Below are positions 23,016-33,908 of a stretch of DNA of 64,000 bases, in pieces. How positions within the stretch are numbered: the stretch's first letter is position 1; the number at the start of each line of letters is the position of its first letter. The notes below the pieces were generated by a model, which saw nothing but the letters and a program-made list of their open reading frames with translations, was not told where the DNA came from and made no database searches. The translations under genes and the position numbers were made by a program. Source of the DNA: Leucocoprinus leucothites (Eukaryota; Basidiomycota; Agaricomycetes; Agaricales; Agaricaceae); the NCBI GenBank assembly GCA_013368445.1, contig JAACJO010000004.1:1488001-1552000 (forward strand). Direction: 5' to 3'.

Positions 23016-23390
23016 CCTGCTGGGCACGACTCCAAGGTCCAGCGATATGATAATGTCAGAGAGCTGTCCGATAAAAGATGTACGGTAGCCTCATGGAAGC
23101 TGAATGAACTTGTCTTAATTCGTCCATCTAGTTACACCACGAAGCGAAGAAGAGACGCGATCTGATGCGAACAACTGCTAGTGAGACGGCGGCATTTGTG
23201 GCTGCCTGTGCGCGTTATTACTGCCGATAACATGCATAAGGCTCTCCTAGCAGGTGACATAGGATTCGTGCTCCCAGCGGAAGAAAGTTGGAAAAAGCCA
23301 GTTCTCGTGGGGATGAGAGTGTAACAAGCTCTGCGGGCTATTCCCATAAGAAAGGAGCACAGGTTAGGATGTTGACAAACAGGCAGTCTG

Positions 23391-23724
23391 CACACCGGAA
23401 AGCCAATATAGACTCGGTGGTTCACGTTCATTAATCACCCAGACTTAACCTCTTGGGGTGCACAAGGGAAGTTTGTCAAGTCACTAGTCCGCTATATGCG
23501 CGAATAACCGAATTCTGGAGTCTGTGGTTGCTCTGGTAGTACAGGTGTCTCTGCCAAGCGGGGCTGGCTAAGCCAAGTGCGAGACCTAACCTGCTTTGGT
23601 CACCCAGCGGCCACCAAACATAGCACAACAAGAGTATTCGACTTGGTACTTAATAGGCTATAGCGCCCTGTCCTCGAAACATCTTGCCACTCGACTTTGA
23701 CAGGCTTCTAAATTTCTTGATGTT
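23391..23724. other. Gap between the duplicated block and the RAD51-like gene
   Basis: About 330 bp with no recognised gene. It should contain the promoters of the two divergent genes. Confidence 0.4.
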
Positions 23725-25016
23725 ATGCGCCTCAGTACTATCACCGAGCTTCCCCCGGCATTCGTTGCATTCCTGGAAGAACAAGAAGTCAAAACAGATT
23801 CCGACTTCCTCTCAGTCACTAGCGTAGACATTATACGTAAATTACCACAAGGTACAAGCACCTTAGGGCGAATAAGCTATTACAAGACTGCGGTCGCTCG
23901 CGCATCGTCAGCTCCCGGTTTTTCCGGTCGGACTCTTTTACAATCTACACCCTCCATCTCACCAAAAGGCTCCACCAAGCGGTGGCCGTCCCTGACACCT
24001 GTATCACCCACCCTGTCTCCTTATACTGGTCGAGTTATTGAAGTTTCAGGCGACTCAGATTCTAGAAAATCGGTGAAGCTTAGAATTGCCCTCTTATGTG
24101 GCTATCGTTCACTCACCTCTTTTCAGGAGTTCATTCTGAATGTTGCCTTAGCCAATTTATCGAGTGATGCCAAAATGACTGTTTATTGGGTGGATACTAT
24201 GGGCGACTGGTTAGCTGACCATGCGTCTGATATTGCGGATCAGATTTCGGGCAATGTGAGTATTCTCCGCCTGATGGTAATTCAAGCTCGAGGCCTCACG
24301 TCTCGATCAGGGAGTTCCAGCATGCCTTGACCGACTCCGGTGGTCCCTAGTTTTGGAAGTTGAGCAGATTTACGACATACTTGAAGAAATCGCTGCCTCT
24401 GCCAAGGTATGATACCCATCCATCGCCAAATGATTCAACTTGATCTCGTCTGAGTTTTGAATCGAGAGCAATGAGGATACTCCCGCGGGCATTGGTTATT
24501 TAGTCATCGACAAGATCACTTCCCTCCTCGGGCCTCTTCTAACATCATCATCGTGTCAAGGTCATGTTTGGATGGCAGAACTGATGCGCCACCTGAGAGC
24601 TATAGCAAAAGCGTATTCAATTACAGTTCTTGTCCGCCACTCTTCTGCTGTTCTCTTGTTCAATTAATTGCTCAAAATCGGTCTCTTCACAGGTTCTCAA
24701 TGACAACACAAGTAGAAGCTTGTCTCATGATACTGGAGTGCTCCCTAAAATTCCAGCTCTAGGCTCAGCTTTCACCTTTTTAACAGACGCAACGATCTGG
24801 ATTTCACCGGACCCCCAGCAGCGGTCGCCACCTGATCCTCATTTACTTCCAGACGATTCCATGTCGTATCGTGTAGAGGTTCTGAAAGCGAATTTCATGG
24901 TAAGCCTTATAGCTGAGCCCTGATTATTTACTTGAGAGCTCAGAGCGTTTTAGGGCTCAAGTACATTTGGATCTTTTGTTCTGAAATCTGGCTTACATTT
25001 ACTCCCGGAGACATGA
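23725..25016 (+). CDS. RAD51-family recombinase paralog (RAD51D-like), altered Walker A
   Basis: A predicted recombination-mediator ATPase. The N-terminal part (FVAFLEEQEVKTDSDFLSVT, then DIIRKLPQGTSTLGRISYYK) resembles the N-terminal domain of RAD51D. The core follows: VIEVSGDSDSRKS, EFILNVALANLSSDAKMTVY, WVDTMGDW, RWSLVLEVEQIYDILEEIAA, Walker B-like GYLVIDKITSLLGPLL, MAELMRHLRAIAKAYSITVL, VLNDNTSRS and ALGSAFTFLTDATIWIS. It ends VLKSGLHLLPET-stop. The P-loop reads GDSDSRKS, with Arg where GxxxxGK[ST] has its second Gly. A likely 54-nt intron (24073-24126) follows directly. It has no stop and is a multiple of three, so an unspliced form would stay in frame. The family call rests on overall pattern; which paralog it is remains less sure. 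Confidence 0.7.
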
Positions 25017-25319
25017 CTCAGCGGGTCCTTCGAGCTGGGAGTGTTTCGCCTATCTCCAACCCTCCTTCGATCGGTTCTTCACTCGCCTGAGATGATTGTG
25101 GCCTTCATCTTGCGACAAAAGTAACATAGTTCACAGCTGTGGTTCAAAACGTCAAATCATGGTCACGTTATTACATCGCGCAATTTTAGCGTTTCCTTGC
25201 GCCAATTACCTCTTGTATGCGCGACTAATGACATAGAAACTATGTGGGAATGAGATCATATCCTGGTCGTCGGCTCTATAAAGAGGGGTCATCAGCTTCG
25301 AGAATTCCATTTCTACCCA
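25017..25319. other. Intergenic promoter region of the dioxygenase gene
   Basis: About 300 bp. Apart from the TATA box listed separately, nothing specific was recognised. Confidence 0.4.
25277..25283 (+). promoter_or_regulatory. TATA box of the TauD-type dioxygenase gene
   Basis: TATAAAG (context CTCTATAAAGAGGGG) lies 37 bp before the ATG at 25320, a normal TATA-to-start spacing for a fungal gene with a very short leader. Confidence 0.6.
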
Positions 25320-26933
25320 ATGAGTCCTGTCGCAACCACCGCCAAAGCTCATTCAGAGCCTTCACAACTCATTAATCCTTTCTATTCTCCTTCCGTTGGG
25401 GACGACGGAGACGCAACCTATCCTCATGCTCAGCTTAAGGTGAGCTTCTACACCATTACATGGCTATTAGCTTTGGTTGAGTGTCATTTAGCCATTCTTC
25501 CCTGACGTTACTTGGGAACCACTCGCCGAATTGACAGTTGAGGACCGAGGCCTACACGCAGATCCATTGAAAAAGAGCCTCCTCGGAGCTGCAACTCGGG
25601 TCAAAAATTTGACGCCTGTTATTGGAACTGAGCTAGAAGGAATCGACCTTCGGCAATTGACACCCCAGCAGAAGGATGAGCTGTAGGTTTTGCAATCTGT
25701 TACTGCCGCACCTTTGTTGATCAGGCCGCCAGCGCACTTCTGGTTGCGGAGCGAGGAGTAGTTTGTGTGTTTGAAGTTCCCCTACAACATTCACCCGCTC
25801 ATAGAAATATCAATAATTTACAGTCTTGCGCGATCAGAATATTGACATCCACCAACAGCTAGATCTTGCTCGCCACTTTGGTCCCCTACATAAACATGCG
25901 ACGACTCCGATTCCGAAGAACGGCTTAGAGGAAGTCCACGGTGAGCCATTTACCCATCTCCACGCTACTTTCTTCTGAACAAGGGTCTTAGTTGTGTACA
26001 ATGATGCTTCTCGCCGTCCGGAGCCCTCGGCCTTTTCAAAGTTGGAACTTTGGCACTCTGATGTAAGCTCAAATCCTAACTGATCAATCCATCCTCGACC
26101 CTAATGGTGTCAAGGTCACATATGAGATTCAACCTCCTAGCACGACATCATTAAAACTTCTAACTGGACCAGAGGTCGGTGGTGACACCTTATGGAGTTC
26201 CGGGTCAGTTATCAGCATTTATGCTGTCGGTTTGACGCTCTAACGTACTTTTCAGCTATGCCCTATATTCTTCCCTCAGCCCTGGGTTTCAGAAATACCT
26301 TGAAGGCTTGACAGCTCTGCACTCCGCGGTTGCTCAGGCTGAAGGAGCCAGGTCAGCTGGACTCACCGTCCGCAGGAAGGAGATCGAAACCATTCATCCT
26401 GTTGTCCGAGTCCATCCGGCAACAGGCTGGAAGAGTGTTTATGTCAATCCAGGTGCGCTGAATACCTATCAAGTATAATCTTCATAATTTACAAGGTAGC
26501 AGGTTTTACCCGGCGGATCGTGGGCGTTCCGAAGGCGGAATCAGATGCCATTTTATCCTTCCTCTTTCACCAAATTAGCGAGAATCCCGACCACCAGGTT
26601 CGATTCAAGTGGGAAACCAACTCAATTGCTTTTTGGGATAATAGGGTAAGAGTTCAATCCAACCTCTCTATTAGTCAATATGGGGATTGACTGGAGTGTT
26701 ATCTCTAGGTTGTCACTCACTCGGCGACTTTCGACTTCTGGCCAGCAACCAGGCATGCTCTCCGAGCAACTCCTCACGGGGAGAGACCTCTTTCCGTTCA
26801 GGAATATGAGGAAAAGACAGGAAAGGTTGCTAAGGATAGACAGATTGAGATCTGGAGGCAGCAAGGCGTGGATGTAAATGGACTTCACAATGGAGCCAAC
26901 GGGTTGCAGAAGAAGCGCGGCTATAATGATTAG
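25320..26933 (+). CDS. TauD/TfdA-type Fe(II)/2-oxoglutarate dioxygenase (sulfonate/taurine class)
   Basis: This class oxidises taurine, other sulfonates or related small acids using 2-oxoglutarate, releasing sulfite in the sulfonate case. Joined exons read TPVIGTELEGIDLRQLTPQQ, RDQNIDIHQQLDLARHFGPL, VHVVYNDASRRPEPSAF, then LELWHSDVTYEIQPPSTTSL, where HSD is the iron-binding His-x-Asp. GGDTLWSSGYALYSSLSP follows, then IAFWDNRVVTHSATFDFWPA, which supplies the distal His, and HALRATPHGERPLS, with the Arg that binds 2-oxoglutarate. It ends LQKKRGYND-stop at 26931-26933. At least six short introns are needed. All cofactor residues are present. The yeast counterpart of this class is Jlp1; the actual substrate here is unknown. 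Confidence 0.88.
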
Positions 26934-27528
26934 CTATCAAATAATTCGAGTTTGTATTATTTCTGCGTTCTTCATTCCCTTTGTATGTATACATAACTTG
27001 AACCAACCATCCACCCGTACCATCTGTCAAGGTCTGAAATGTTTTGGACGGTATTATCACTACCAAAATACAAAGAAACCCATCTCGCGAGCCTCCAAGA
27101 TGTAGTATTTTACTAACTGTGCACTCCGGTTAAACCCTTGCATTCGATGCAGCGTATTTGGGAATGCATTGTTCCTATGACCACCTCTCCATCCCAAAAA
27201 TCAACTCGAGATTCTCTTGTTAGGAGTCTTCGGAATAACAAAGGATGCTCGACTGCTGTCTAGTTTCCGGCGATCTCTGAACGGGCAGTACGGGTACAAG
27301 AAGACTCCTCGTTCCGGAGCCATGATTGACAGTCCAACCATAAAACTCGTGCTCTGTCTGCCAGAGTCCGGGCCGTAGATACCTCAGGGGCGGCGTTATT
27401 GGTACCTATGCTGACTGAGATACATTCCACATCTATGTGGGCCACGAAATCTGAGTCAAGGATCGAGAGATGAATATCATCCTCAAATATCGAGAGTGCT
27501 TGAATAAATTCAGGTAACTCGTTACTCG
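26934..27528. other. Intergenic region before the PLP transferase pseudogene
   Basis: About 600 bp. Only short open frames, none with a recognisable motif. Confidence 0.4.
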
Positions 27529-29366
27529 ATGGTCTTCCAACCCAACCTCACCTCCCCGGAGTTCAACTCATCTCTTGCTGGGCGAAAGCTTCTGGTCGAA
27601 GGAGCGGCACCAGCAGATCTCTTCCAGCAGCAACCGCCAGCATTTGGACATACTAAGTTGAAGGAATATTTCCCTCTGGATCTAGACTACATACATCTCA
27701 ATCACGGTGCGTCTACACTTCTCGAAACTACACAAGAGATTGGCGCTCATCTTCGATCCAGGTGGATATGGAACCGCACCTTGGGTCGTTCATAAGGTCG
27801 AGAGTAACCTCAGTCGTAAGATCGAATCTCAACCTGACAAATTTTACAAACTTGAGTTTCTCCCGTTTGTGACCATGCTCGCGAAAGATTAGCCAAAATG
27901 GTCAACGTTCAACGCGACGAACTTGTCCTTGTCCAAAACACCACCGGGATCAACACAGTTTTGCGAAACTTTGAATGGGAAGAGGGTGATCTTTTATCAT
28001 CTGCTGTGCGTAGTGTCACGAATACGAGCGACCTAGATAAAACGCGACTCAATGAAAGCTATCTAGTCAACACGGACTTTCGCTCGGTTCACAAAATGGC
28101 TTATAGCCTCGGAGGCAAGCCACCCAAGCCTACTGTGTTCGCGATTGAGCTCCCACTCCCCACCACTCCACAGAAGATAATTGAAATATTCCGGAATCAT
28201 GTCAAGTTCCTCCCAAAGATTAAAGGGAAGAAGCGTTTGCTGTTCTCGACGCCATCATCTCCAATCCAGGCGTACTCATGTCTTGGAAAGAGCTAGTCAA
28301 GATTTGTGGAGAGGAAGGTATATGGAATGTTATTGACGCTGCGCACTCTATTGGTCAGGAACAAGATATCAATTTGACTGACGCTGCACCTGATTTCTGG
28401 GTTTCGGTGCGTAGATATTTTGACTTGTACAGTTTCTTTGACCCATGCGAAGATATGACCCGTGTTGCTACAGAATTGCCACAAGTGGTTACACACAAAA
28501 TGACCCGTCGCAATGTTGTATATTCCTGAATGGTACGTGTGGTCCCTGATCTCCGCCCAGAAATCGTACTCTCAATAATGATATATGTAGTAATCGTAAT
28601 ATAATCAAGACATCGCACCCGACCTCTGGTGCGTACAAACCTGTGACTGAGCGCACCGCCAAAGATTTTCTGGCTCAGTGGGAACGTATGGTAGTCCACC
28701 TTATTCATTTTCCCACTGATTGAACTTATGTCGTCTTGCTCATCTCGGGAAACGGAACCATTGATTAGATCCATTTCCTCACTGCAGGAACTGGTTAGTC
28801 GTTGTAATCTAATCCCAAACGAGACTTGATAATCAACTTATTTCTAGCCTTGGATTTTCGTGACTGGATTGGAGGCGAAGCGAAAATATTTGATTACTGC
28901 CACAATCTTGCGCTTGAGGGAAGTGCCAGGTGGGTGGAAGAGATCTTTGGTACTGAAGTACTGGATCCCAGCGGCTGAGTTCACACTTAACATGGTTTGT
29001 TGCTATATCAAAATTCCCCTTCCCCGTTAAGTGTAGTGCTCTAAGACTCTACATCCCTGCAGGTCAACATCGAGCTTCCTTTCCTAGCGAATATCCCTGG
29101 GTCGTCGAAGGTTGATAGTCTTCTGATGAAAAAGATGCTTTACGAGAGGAACGCGTACTCTGCTCATTTCTATCACAACGGCCGCTGGTGGACTCGTTGT
29201 AGTGCACAGGTTTACAACGAGGTCGGTTATACTTCCTATTGCCGCCGGACAACTCAGTATCTCACGCTGCTTGTAGATCCAAGATTTTGAGAGGCTTGCA
29301 AAGATCTGGGTTGAGGTATGCGATGAAGCTAAACGTGAGATAGAGGCAGACGGGAAGGGCCAGTGA
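27529..29366 (+). pseudogene. Class V PLP-dependent aminotransferase-like gene (isopenicillin N epimerase/cysteine desulfurase type), multiply disrupted
   Basis: The fold is readable: DYIHLNHGGYGTAPWVVHKV (after the intron at 27707-27761), ARERLAKMVNVQRDELVLVQ, VLDAIISNPGVLMSWKELVK, GIWNVIDAAHSIGQ (the Asp that contacts the PLP pyridine), NCHKWLHTK (the PLP Lys), TSHPTSGAYKP, DFRDWIGG, EFTLNMVNIELPFL and DFERLAKIWVEVCDEAKREI. At least four lesions occur. These are a one-base loss near 27868-27871, a one-base-equivalent shift near 28225-28242, a TGA at 28501-28503 three codons after the LHT that follows the PLP Lys (probably a former CGA Arg), and an extra T near 28976. Normal introns are preserved in between, so this is an old full-length gene that decayed in place, not a processed copy. 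Confidence 0.8.
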
Positions 29367-29778
29367 TGGTGTTCCAAAAGACTTCAAGGATCTGACATCT
29401 GGATTAATATTTATGTACTGGGTGATATCTCCATTTATTATTATTCACTGCGTTAGCCGAAGCGTGATCGCCACAACGAAATGATGCCGAAATAAGGTCG
29501 GGAATAGAAACATACCTAAATAGTTTAGTGTAGATCCGATCGAGCCTGGCCCGCCTTCGTTCATGATGGCAGGATAGAAAGGAAAGAGATGATATCATTT
29601 TAATTGCCATACTTGGTTGCCGACGCCCGTAAATGAGAGAGTACAAGCTAAACTTTAATTGGCATTTCCTCGAAAATGCAAGATCAAGAAGCAAACGAAA
29701 GTAGTCCTCGTTATTCCAACTCGGAATCAGCTCATCCCGATTTAAACACACAAACGCAACGATTGAATCTCTACCGTC

Positions 29779-32590
29779 TTACTTATTTAACTTCCAGACA
29801 CCCTCTCGACATACGAGCACCCCCTCCCTCCTCGCAGCTTCCAGAAAGGCAGTGAGCTGATCAACAGATTGATCATACCCCGGAGCGAAACGAAGCATGG
29901 ATTGGATTCTGTCCAGCGGGAGGCCTCCGAGGTTTGTAAGCATTCCCTCGATAAACTGTGCAAAACAATTGGGGACAGTCAGTGGGATGAACGTGTGGGC
30001 GAGAGAGAGGATTAGCACGAACCTTCCAATACATTCGCATTTGTTCAGCTTGCTGCTGCTGTGCGCTTGCGACAGGTGGGATTGTAACTTCTTGCGCGTG
30101 AGTTTGAGCCGCCACAGCTAACATAAACCATCAACGAGAATCGACGACACAGGAAGGGGCCTTTGCGTACCTTGCCTCGTCCTCCCCTCATCTCCTGCAC
30201 TACTAGCGCCACTCCGTTCTTCGAGTACTTCAACAACTCTAAACAACGATGCACCATCCTCTCTTTCCACCTCTTCCACTACGCCCAAATCGATCCATGT
30301 CAACAAAGCTTTCAGGACCGACCCCTTGTCAACTCCACCTACGCCGTCTCTTAATTCATCCAACGTCCAAAATTCCTTCCCATCTTTGTCCTCTTCTGAA
30401 GAGGGGGTGGGTGACGAGAAGAGTTCAATCAAGGCGGCCTCAAGCGGAGGTACCGTCACATCCATCTCGCGATCCTTCAATTCAAGGTGCATCGTGATTG
30501 TACCAAGGTGGGGCAAGAATCGAAGTGTTTTATCTGGTTTGAATTTCGTAAATTGTGAAGTGTAGTTTTGTTGGAGGACCGAGAATTGACCAGGCATAGT
30601 GAGTGGATTATTAGCCACACCAGTCGAAGATGTGGAATTGGGAACCGTGGCAGATGCAGAGGTAGACAGTGATGGCCAGAAGTGATGCGAAATGATGATA
30701 GGATGCACGACGTTATCAGGTGGCTGGGAACTTCCACCAGATGATGCGGGCACTGTATGCGCAGGTGGCTGAGATTGCTCGAGCTGAGCTCGGATATATG
30801 CATCGATACGTCTCGAATCTGTCATATCCCTCAACATAACCTCACATACTCCCAATGCAGCCTCTCCAAACCTTAATTTCAGTATCTCGATATTTCGACG
30901 TTCTTTTTCTATCTTTTCCACAGTTTCGTTCGGGTTGTCGGGATTGGATGTAATAGGGATTGATAATAGTCGTTGTGCAAGCAGAACCTGGAGCTCTTTG
31001 ACAAAAAGGTCTTGAGAGTCGTATATTGATACGAGAGTAGAGAGAACATCGCCGGGTTTATTAGCTCTGAATTCTGGGCCAGCGTCGAGAGGCTCGGGAT
31101 CCCAGTTTGGGTCGGAATAGTCGTCAACCATCATTGCAGGATTAACAAGCAGCTGCCCTGCTCGCCCTGCTTCTCCACCAGCACCTCCAGAAGGACCATG
31201 TGGGTCTAGCGTGTCGTCGAGGAGGGAGTCGGGTGAATCTGAATCATCACCAACAAGATTGGCGACGATGCAGCGAATCGTGTCAGGTCTGTCGCGGAGA
31301 TATCGGCGGATAGGATCTGCGACTTTGAACAGTAGGACACCTGGCGGATCAATGAGCCGGAGGCATTTGATGGTGGCGACATATTGAGTAAGTATCAGTT
31401 TGGTGTCCGCGCCGGGGTGAAGGAGTCGTTTGTGGTTGCTTGTGTAAGGCGCATTTGGGCGTCAGAAGTGAGATCATAAAAGGTGGAAAGAGTCCAACTC
31501 ACGCTTTACGCAGAGCTTGAACGAGAGAGGATCGTTGGTCCACGCGCTGGAGACAATCGCGTAGGTCTTGTAATGCCCCAGTTGAATCAGGGAAGTCGAT
31601 GATAATATCCCAGATCTCGCCCGTGCGGAGATTGCAAAGTGTTTTATTGATATGAAAGTCGAAACGCGAGCCTACTCCTTGAAGCATTGAGCGGGCTTCG
31701 TCGGCTGCGAAAGGCTTTGAACATGGGAGTTGGATAAAGAGGGGGAGAGAGCATACCGTTAGTGGCACCACGTGCATAAATGAGCAGCATCCAAGGAACG
31801 ACCTTTTCAGACATCCAGTCACGCAACTCGCCAAGGAGGGGTCGACTCCATTCGCCCGCACAGGTTTCTAGGACATGCTGTTCAATAAATTCGTAACCGA
31901 CCGTTGCAATAGTCGTTTCGTAGCGATCAATCAGACCCAGCGTCTCAAACGCCTGCCAAATAGGTGCATTTGGATCGTCAGTCTCAGGAAGTTCGCTTGA
32001 AGGAGATTTATTGGTCGATGCAGAGGCTGCAAGGGTGGAGGCCACAAGCGCCTTGAAGCCACGGGCGAATGATGGGGGAACAGCCGAGAAAAGGTGAGTT
32101 TGGAATGAAAGGGTATATGCAGAGTATATGGTAGTTCCTAATCTGCATTAATCAGCTTTAGCACAGGCAAAAAACAAAAAAAAAAGAAAACGCACTCGGA
32201 GAGAGGGGCCCAGTGTTTAAACCACGCCACCAACCGTATTACGAGCTCCTGCACGATCTGAGGGTCCTCCTCCGCATTAAAGCGCGTCATGTACTCCTGG
32301 ACATCCGCCTCAACGAGATAGTACTGCTGCTTGAGATCCTCCAAAAACGTTTCGAGCAGAAACGGCAGGCGTCTTCCAGTATTGATGATTGTAAATGCAT
32401 TCCTGACGGCGTTCATATCGACGGCTTCCTTGGGTTCATCGAGTTTTCGAGGGTGGAGGACACTGAGCGCAAGGTTCCAGGCATTGCTAAACGCGACAAG
32501 ACCTGAGATTCCTTGTTCATTTCGGTTCAAACGGGAGAAAGACTCTTGCCACTTAGCGGCGACCTGATGGCGGAGAGCATCTGAGGCCAT
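29779..32590 (-). CDS. APC2: Anaphase-promoting complex subunit 2 (cullin-like)
   Basis: The cullin scaffold of the APC/C, the ubiquitin ligase that drives exit from mitosis. The start MASDALRHQVAAKWQESFSR at 32590 is followed by helical cullin-repeat sequence and RPLLGELRDWMSEKVVPWML. The cullin homology region is VLLFKVADPIRRYLRDRPDT, then PNWDPEPLDAGPEFRANKPG, SIYDSQDLFVKELQVLLAQR, ILKLRFGEAALGVCEVMLRD and PHLGTITMHLELKDREMDVT. The C-terminus LPLDRIQSMLRFAPGYDQSV through LEAARREGVLVCREGVWKLN is the APC2 winged helix; the stop is at 29779. Introns are about 50-70 nt. An upstream open stretch to 32782 exists, but homology favours the ATG at 32590. Confidence 0.92.
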
Positions 32591-33908
32591 GCTGACTAAG
32601 CGGCAGCTGCGAGAGGTCATTGATCCGGGACGAGATTGATCTCCGCGACTTCGATCGTTTTGGCTGCTCACTTCCCCACAAGTGTAAATCTCACTGGCCA
32701 CAGGCTTATCAAATTGTGGGTACCAGTCCTTTAGGAGAATTTGCGACGACCCCAAATTACGGCTCCGGGAACTTGCAAGCACTCGGCCATCTTTGGTAAC
32801 TATGAAGACTCTTGCGCATCTCGTCTGCTCGGCAAGTCAGTACCAAATTTGACTTGCCTCTCAAATTGAAGCTGGACAAAACTGTTTCACCCAAACCCCA
32901 ATATCTCTTCTTTAGAAATGCTTTACGGAATCTCACTAGGAATGATCTTTCTCATTACTTATGATGAATCATTGCCTTTTTTATAGTAGATTACACGAAG
33001 ATCACACTTCCAGGTTTAGGTAACTTCCAGACTCATTGATGAGCCAAGATCAACATCGGTCCTCCCTAGTCAACCCTGTAGACTTCAGGAGCATTTCCCT
33101 GGCATTTAGCGTTGCACATCAAGAGGGAATGTGATATGACAACTATTGATAAATGGGGCATCTGACGTAGAGGTCGCTTTGATAGAGTATCTCCTGGTTC
33201 GCAAACTATCCATAGAGCAAGTTAATAAAGGAAAGCTTTAAGTTTCAAGTTGTGTAGGGAAATCGTTCTCAAACCCCAATGGCTTACTCACGGAATTTAC
33301 AACCTCCTCGCAATGGAGATAGACCCGTGGTCCCATGAAGGTGTGATTCACCCGATGTATCCGTGCCAATAGACAGGCGCCTCATCGCATATTGACATCT
33401 TATCAATCACGGTTCGAGAGAGCGGGGAGAGTCGCAGGACTGAGAGAACAGGGCTGGACCCTGGAATTAGGTTGAACGGACAGATCGTTCTATTGCCGGC
33501 GATCACGAATTCGATACCCGACTGGTTTAATTGGGAGATCAATGACGCACAAGAAATCTTTGGATCTGGTTTACTTACACATATGCTTTCATCTACTCAT
33601 CTAGTCATAGCCAAACCAGAAATTGGGTTCAAGGCATCATTGATGATGAGAATTACGAGCAGATAATCGTTGACAGGTAGTAAAACAATTGGTCGAAAGA
33701 CATTACTGCTGCTAGGATAAGAAAATCTCAAATGCTGAGCATTGTAATATAGCACCTATTGTAGGGAATTTGCAACAGACAAGACGAGAAAACAAAAGCG
33801 ATGTGTTGTATACCGGAAAGTCAGCAAGAATAAGAGTCATGAACAGCCCAAGTACAACGGAACAGAAGGATATCGGAACAAAGATAATTGCAAGCGTATA
33901 AGATAGCG
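32591..33908. other. Intergenic region between APC2 and the GATA factor
   Basis: About 1.3 kb with AT-richer sequence. The open frames at 33348-33542 and 33472-33666 overlap on opposite strands and have no motif I recognise. No gene is supported. Confidence 0.45.

Larger units (their letters stand above)
20611..23390. repeat. Segmental duplication, copy 2
   Basis: Direct-repeat partner of 16620-19386. It starts with the same ATCTAGGTAGGCAG inside AP-3 beta exon 1 and ends at CAGGCAGTCTG. Beyond that point the sequence (CACACCGGAAAGCC) is unlike copy 1, where the inverted-repeat element begins. It contains a truncated AP-3 beta start and a second GH79 gene. Confidence 0.9.

Noticed and set aside
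16930..29366. A possible lignocellulose or secondary-metabolite gene cluster (GH79 x2, dioxygenase, PLP transferase)
   Set aside because: The genes are interrupted by a recombination protein, two or three are broken, and no core biosynthetic enzyme, transporter or regulator is present.
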